From Mycolicibacterium arabiense (GTDB lineage Bacteria; Actinomycetota; Actinomycetes; Mycobacteriales; Mycobacteriaceae), in NCBI RefSeq assembly GCF_010731815.2, contig NZ_AP022593.1, forward strand, positions 558,001 through 622,000: a DNA stretch of 64,000 bases. Direction: 5' to 3'. The translations under genes were made by a program, and so were the position numbers. Shown here in pieces: positions 60,172 through 64,000 of this stretch. Under the pieces are notes generated by a model that searched no databases, was not told the DNA's origin, and was given only the letters and a program-made list of their open reading frames with translations. Every line of letters begins with the position of its first letter. Position 1 is the stretch's first letter.

Positions 60172-61339
60172 GCACCCCCGCCGCGGCGAACACCACGACC
60201 CCGGCGATCGGAACGATCAGCAGTCCGACCCGCAGGCTGGTGGCATCGGCGACCGCGCCCACCAACGGTGGAGCCCCGACGAACCCGACGCGCATCAACC
60301 AGGCGAGCGCGGTCAGCCCGGCCCCGGGGCGCAGGCCCGGCAGCCGGTCGGCGCAGTGCATGGCCGCCGGAATGGCCGTGGCGATGCCGATGCCCGCCGC
60401 GGCGAACCCGGCGATCGTCGCGGGAACGCTCGGCGCCCACAGTGCGGCTCCCATGCCCGCCGCCGTGACCAAGCCCCCGGTGCGGGCCACGGCCCGCTCG
60501 CCGAAGCGGTCCACCAGCGGGTCGCCGAGGACGCGCCCGACGAACTGGAAGCCCAGGAGGGCGATGTAGCCGAGCACCGCGATCGCACCCGCGGCGCCCA
60601 GTTCGTCGCGCAGGTACAACGTCGCCCACGTGCTGCCCGCGTCCTCGACCACCGCGCCCGCCACCGCGATCAGCACCAGCAGCATCAGCGCCGCGTAGAC
60701 GCGGCGTCCGGCGCGGCGGAAGCCGCCCGGTGCCCACTCCTCCGGGTCGGTGTCGGGCCCGCGCAGCAGGAAGCGGTACGCGACCAGCGTCACCGAGGTG
60801 AAGACGACCGCGGTGACGACGAGGTGCAGTTGCCGAGGCACGCCGGTCGCGATCGCCGCGGCTGCCATGGCGCTGCCCAACACCGCACCCATCGACCAGA
60901 CCGCGTGCAGCGAGTTGATGATCGACCTGCCGTAGACGCGTTGCACCCGCAGCCCGTGCGTGTTCTGGGCCACGTCGGTGATGGCGTCGCTCGCACCACC
61001 GATGAACAGGGCCATGGCGACGAGGACGGCCATCGGCGACGACGCGGCCACGGCCACGAGCACGGCAATGCCCGCGGAACCCACCACCGCCATCCGCGCG
61101 GAGGTGAACCTCCGGATCAGCGGGCCTGCCAACAGGCCCGCAGCCAGCGCACCGGTCGGGAACGCCGCGACCACGAGGCCGTAGGTGGTGTTGTCCAGGC
61201 CCAGATCGGTCTTGATCTCGGGCAACCGCGGCGCGAGGTTGGCGAACAATGCCCCGTTGGTGAGGAACAGTGCGGCGGTCGCGAACCTGGCGCGGCGGGC
61301 CGTCTGGGCGTGCATCGAATCCACCGGGCCCGCGACCAT
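60140..61339 (-). CDS. MFS exporter
   Basis: A 399-residue MFS protein with about 12 helices. Its pattern FLTNGALFANLAPRLPEIKTDLGLDNTTYGLVVAAFPTGALAAGLLAGPLIRRF is typical of the small-molecule efflux branch of actinobacteria (YbjJ-like). The substrate is unknown. The frame is open upstream, but the ATG at 61339 follows TATCGT (61347-61352, minus strand) by 7 nt, indicating leaderless initiation. It is divergent from the LysA-like gene, only 21 nt apart start to start, and convergent with the SMR pair. Confidence 0.83.
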   Translation of the reverse strand: MVAGPVDSMHAQTARRARFATAALFLTNGALFANLAPRLPEIKTDLGLDNTTYGLVVAAFPTGALAAGLLAGPLIRRFTSARMAVVGSAGIAVLVAVAASSPMAVLVAMALFIGGASDAITDVAQNTHGLRVQRVYGRSIINSLHAVWSMGAVLGSAMAAAAIATGVPRQLHLVVTAVVFTSVTLVAYRFLLRGPDTDPEEWAPGGFRRAGRRVYAALMLLVLIAVAGAVVEDAGSTWATLYLRDELGAAGAIAVLGYIALLGFQFVGRVLGDPLVDRFGERAVARTGGLVTAAGMGAALWAPSVPATIAGFAAAGIGIATAIPAAMHCADRLPGLRPGAGLTALAWLMRVGFVGAPPLVGAVADATSLRVGLLIVPIAGVVVFAAAGVLSGRRSPARS

Positions 61340-61346
61340 TACGGCG

Positions 61347-61354
61347 ACGATACT
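61347..61354. promoter_or_regulatory. Overlapping divergent -10 elements
   Basis: TATCGT on the minus strand (61352 to 61347) is the -10 of the MFS gene. GATACT on the plus strand (61349-61354) is the -10 of the LysA-like gene, 6 nt before its GTG. They share four base pairs, so polymerase can occupy only one at a time. Confidence 0.5.
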
Positions 61355-61360
61355 GGCCCG

Positions 61361-62647
61361 GTGACGACATCGATCGAGCCCGTCGCAGACGATCTGCTGG
61401 GCCTGTTCCCGCCAGACGCCCGCGTCGAAGACGACGGCACGCTGATCATCGGAGGGTGCCGCCTCGACGACGTCGCCGAGGAGTTCGGGACCCCGGCGAT
61501 CGTGGTCGACTCGGGCGCCCTGGCGCGCCGGGCCCGCGACTACCTGGCGGCCTTCCGGAGCCGCTGGCCGCGCGCCGACGTCGCGTTCGCGTCGAAGTCG
61601 TTCCCGTGCACCGCCGTGCAGCGCGTGATGGTCGCCAACGGGCTGCACCTCGACGTCGCGGGCGGCGGCGAGATCCTGGGCGCGCTCAAGGCGGGCGCCG
61701 ATCCGGCCGCGCTGGTCGTGCACGGCAAAGCCAAGTCCGACGAGGAGATCGCGATGGCGCTCGACCACGGCGTCGGGCTCGTCGTGGTCGACAACTTCGA
61801 CGACATCGACAGGTTGGAGTCGGCGGCCCGGCGGGCCGCCGCGCCGCAGCCCTGCCTGGTCCGCGTCATTCCCGGGGTGGCGGCGAGCACGCATGCCTCG
61901 CAGGCCACCGGCCACACCGGGTCGAAGTTCGGGCTGTCACCCGAACAGGCGCGCGAGGCGATCGCCCGGATCGACCGCAGCCCCGTGCTGCGGCTCGACG
62001 GGCTGCACACCCACGTCGGGTCGCAACTGCTCGACGTCGACGAACTCGCCGCGGCCGTGGCACCCATCGCCGCACTGGGCACGTTCGACACCTACGACCT
62101 GGGCGGTGGGCTCGGCGTGCGATACACCTACGGCGAGCACGCGCCGGACCTCGACGCCTACGCCGACGCCCTGGTGGATCGGGCACGCGAACTGCTGCCC
62201 GCGGGGTGCCGGATCATCGTCGAACCCGGCCGCAGCATGGTCGCCGCGGCGGCGTGCACGCTGTATCGCGTCACGACCGTCAAGCGCGGGACCGTCACCC
62301 ACGTCGCGGTCGACGGAGGCATGGGCGACAACCTCGAGGTGTCGCTGACCGGGCAGCGGTTCGAAGCCGCGATCGCGACGCGGTTCGGGCCGGGCGGCGA
62401 GCCGGTGACGGTCGTCGGCAGGCACTGCGAGTCCGGTGACCAACTGATCGACCGCATCTGCCTGCCGGGGCCCGCCGTCGGCGATCTGCTCGCGGTTCCG
62501 GTCACCGGCGCCTACTGCTACACGATGTCGAACCAGTACAACGGGGCCCGCCGGGTGCCCGTGGTGTTCGTCGAGGACGGCGTCGCCCGCCTGGTGGTCC
62601 GACGCGACACCTGGGCCGATCTGCTGGCCCGCGACGTCGACCCGTAG
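61361..62647 (+). CDS. LysA-family PLP decarboxylase (diaminopimelate decarboxylase paralogue)
   Basis: A 428-residue fold-type III decarboxylase: PLP lysine K79 in DVAFASKSFPCTAV, GGGLG for phosphate binding (DLGGGLGVRY), EPGRSMVA, the substrate cysteine C356 in GRHCESGDQL and GAYCYTMSNQYN near the C-terminus. These are the DapDC signatures. The segment normally HGNNK reads HGKAKSDEE here, and mycobacteria carry another lysA near thrA, so this may be a specialised paralogue, for example for another D-configured substrate. It starts at GTG 61361 and is divergent from the MFS exporter. Confidence 0.8.
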   Translation: MTTSIEPVADDLLGLFPPDARVEDDGTLIIGGCRLDDVAEEFGTPAIVVDSGALARRARDYLAAFRSRWPRADVAFASKSFPCTAVQRVMVANGLHLDVAGGGEILGALKAGADPAALVVHGKAKSDEEIAMALDHGVGLVVVDNFDDIDRLESAARRAAAPQPCLVRVIPGVAASTHASQATGHTGSKFGLSPEQAREAIARIDRSPVLRLDGLHTHVGSQLLDVDELAAAVAPIAALGTFDTYDLGGGLGVRYTYGEHAPDLDAYADALVDRARELLPAGCRIIVEPGRSMVAAAACTLYRVTTVKRGTVTHVAVDGGMGDNLEVSLTGQRFEAAIATRFGPGGEPVTVVGRHCESGDQLIDRICLPGPAVGDLLAVPVTGAYCYTMSNQYNGARRVPVVFVEDGVARLVVRRDTWADLLARDVDP

Positions 62648-62698
62648 TCAGGTCGGGGCGGTGCGCGCGGTACGCCGGGGTTCGGCAGTATTGCGGCC

Positions 62699-64000
62699 AT
62701 GAGCGAGCTTCCCCCGTCCCTGGTCGACCTGGCTCGTCGTCACGGCGTGGCCACCGGCTTCGATGACTGGAGCGGACGGTATCGACCGGCTGCGGAGTCG
62801 ACACTGGTCGCGGTGCTCGAGGCGCTGGGGGTGCCCGCCGCCGACGACGAGCAGCGCGCGGCCTCCCTGGCCGAGCACGATCGCAGGCACTGGCAGCGTT
62901 GCGTGACGCCGACGATCGTCACCCGCACCGACCGGTCGGCGACGTTCTGGGTGCACGTCGAGCACGGCGCGCCGGTCGAGCCGTGGATCCGCCTCGAGGA
63001 CGGTTCGGTGCGCACGGGTCTGCGTCAGTTGGAGAACAACGCGCCGCCGTTCGACCTCGACGGTCAGCTGATCGGCGAGGCCACGTTCGAGCTGCCCGCG
63101 CACCTGCCCATCGGGTACCACCGGCTGCACGTGCGGGCCGGCTCCCGGGAGGACACGGCCACGGTCATCGTCACCCCCACCACGCTGCCGCTGCCCGCCC
63201 GGCTCGCCGTCGGGCGCAGCTGGGGCCTGGCCACCCAGCTCTACAGCGTGCGCTCGGACCGGTCGTGGGGCATCGGCGACCTCACCGATCTGACCGATCT
63301 GGCGGTGTGGTCGGCAGGCGTGCACGGCGCGGGCTTCATCTTGGTGAACCCCCTGCACGCCGCGGCGCCCACCGCGCCGATGGAACCCTCGCCGTACCTG
63401 CCGACGTCGCGCAGGTTCGTCAACCCGATCTATCTGCGGGTGGAGGCGGTTCCCGAGTACGCCTACGCGCGCGATCGCGGCCGCATGCGCAAGGCGCGCA
63501 AATCGGCCCAGTCACGGGCTGCGGCAAGCGAACTCGTCGACCGCGACGCCGCGTGGAAGAGCAAGCGCGCTGCGCTGAAGCACCTCTACCGGGTACCCCG
63601 TTCGGCGGGCCGCGAGCTGGCGTACGCCGGGTACCGCGCCAGGGAGGGAGCGAGCCTCGACTCGTTCGCGACGTGGTGCGCACTGGCGGAAGTGCACGGC
63701 AACGACTGGCACGCGTGGCCCGAGGAGCTGCAGCACCCGTCGAACCCCGCGGTGGCGAAATTCGCGGCGAAGCATGCCGACGCGGTGGACTTCCACCGGT
63801 GGCTGCAGTGGCAGCTCGACGACCAGCTGACCGGCGCGCAGGCGACCGCTGTCGCGGCCGGGATGCCGCTGGGCGTCATGCACGACCTCGCGGTCGGCGT
63901 CGACCCCGACGGCGCCGACGCCTGGGCCATGCAGGACGTGCTGGCGCTCGGGGTGGCCGCGGGCGCGCCGCCCGACGAGTTCAACCAGCTCGGCCAGGAC
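62699..64000 (+). CDS. malQ: 4-alpha-glucanotransferase (amylomaltase), N-terminal part
   Basis: A reading frame from the ATG at 62699 (MSELPPSLVDLARRHGVATGF) runs to the window end, at least 433 of about 724 expected residues. The N-terminal extension with a beta-sandwich-like domain, then the GH77 barrel start SWGLATQLYSVRSDRSWGIGDLTDLTDLAVW and PSPYLPTSRRFVNPIYLRV, match mycobacterial MalQ (Rv1781c type). It transfers maltosyl or longer glucan units in glycogen and maltodextrin metabolism. The catalytic acids lie beyond the edge. In slow growers the ESX-5 locus begins next to this gene. Confidence 0.93.
   Translation, partial: MSELPPSLVDLARRHGVATGFDDWSGRYRPAAESTLVAVLEALGVPAADDEQRAASLAEHDRRHWQRCVTPTIVTRTDRSATFWVHVEHGAPVEPWIRLEDGSVRTGLRQLENNAPPFDLDGQLIGEATFELPAHLPIGYHRLHVRAGSREDTATVIVTPTTLPLPARLAVGRSWGLATQLYSVRSDRSWGIGDLTDLTDLAVWSAGVHGAGFILVNPLHAAAPTAPMEPSPYLPTSRRFVNPIYLRVEAVPEYAYARDRGRMRKARKSAQSRAAASELVDRDAAWKSKRAALKHLYRVPRSAGRELAYAGYRAREGASLDSFATWCALAEVHGNDWHAWPEELQHPSNPAVAKFAAKHADAVDFHRWLQWQLDDQLTGAQATAVAAGMPLGVMHDLAVGVDPDGADAWAMQDVLALGVAAGAPPDEFNQLGQD

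Overview
The window is GC-rich, gene-dense actinobacterial DNA, and its gene content and order point to a Mycobacterium/Mycolicibacterium chromosome. From memory of the M. tuberculosis map, most of it matches, in reversed orientation, the Rv1867-Rv1814 segment (Rv1866-67, Rv1863c, Rv1860-61 with apa, mod, Rv1854c-56c with ndh, urease, Rv1845c-47, gnd1, guaB1, Rv1841c-42c, glcB, Rv1836c, gcvB, Rv1828-30, garA, gcvH, Rv1823-25, pgsA2, secA2, Rv1819c, Rv1814-17). It then jumps to malQ (Rv1781c). The ESX-5 genes that lie between these blocks in slow growers are absent, which together with the rhamnose cluster suggests a fast-growing species. Rv numbers are recalled, not searched.

Layout. 1-3.9 kb: an L-rhamnose catabolic operon on the minus strand, behind a perfect LacI-type operator and running off the left edge. 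3.9-7.8 kb: a thiolase-like protein and a double-module CoA-transferase. 7.9-11.3 kb: a CPBP membrane protease, a CGNR zinc-finger protein, an unknown protein, a GlsB-like membrane protein and the secreted antigen Apa. 11.4-13.4 kb: modB and modC without modA. 13.5-16.7 kb: a degenerate SDR, an F420-type oxidoreductase and ndh. 16.7-21.1 kb: ureABCFGD. 21.2-24.2 kb: a thioesterase, an iron-regulated protein with iron-box-like sites at both ends, and a BlaI/BlaR-like pair. 24.3-33 kb: gnd, guaB1, two CNNM/CBS membrane proteins, a conserved actinobacterial protein and glcB. 33-38.5 kb: a membrane VWA protein, a long bidirectional hairpin, and gcvP behind a tandem glycine riboswitch. 38.5-46.9 kb: two MerR regulators around a BFN-domain protein, garA, gcvH, two DUF881 proteins flanking sbp, pgsA2 and secA2. 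46.9-53.1 kb: a GNAT enzyme, a BacA-type ABC exporter, a flavoprotein, a VOC protein, and a TetR regulator divergent from a Ddn-like reductase. 53.1-64 kb: a SecD-P1-like protein, a secreted trypsin-like protein, an FAD oxidase, a sterol-desaturase-like enzyme, a carboxylesterase with a VWA protein, a paired SMR transporter, an MFS exporter divergent from a LysA-like decarboxylase, and the start of malQ.

Functional links. The glycine cleavage genes gcvP and gcvH, the FHA switch GarA and malate synthase G place glycine/glyoxylate and 2-oxoglutarate control close together. Urease, NDH-2, gnd and guaB1 are housekeeping metabolism. Many starts have a TANNNT-like -10 about 6-8 nt upstream of the start codon, the pattern of leaderless transcripts common in mycobacteria.

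Most of the window is conserved core chromosome, and I do not see a clearly new multi-gene defence or mobile system. The most interesting signals are small: a DNA repeat read in different frames at the N-termini of two envelope proteins, an iron-responsive gene between two iron boxes, two divergent leaderless promoters sharing base pairs, a divergent second glycine aptamer, and an orphan SecD-head-like protein next to a secreted protease. No rRNA, tRNA, CRISPR array or insertion sequence was seen. Every intergenic gap is under 300 bases except 38195-38554, which holds the glycine riboswitch.
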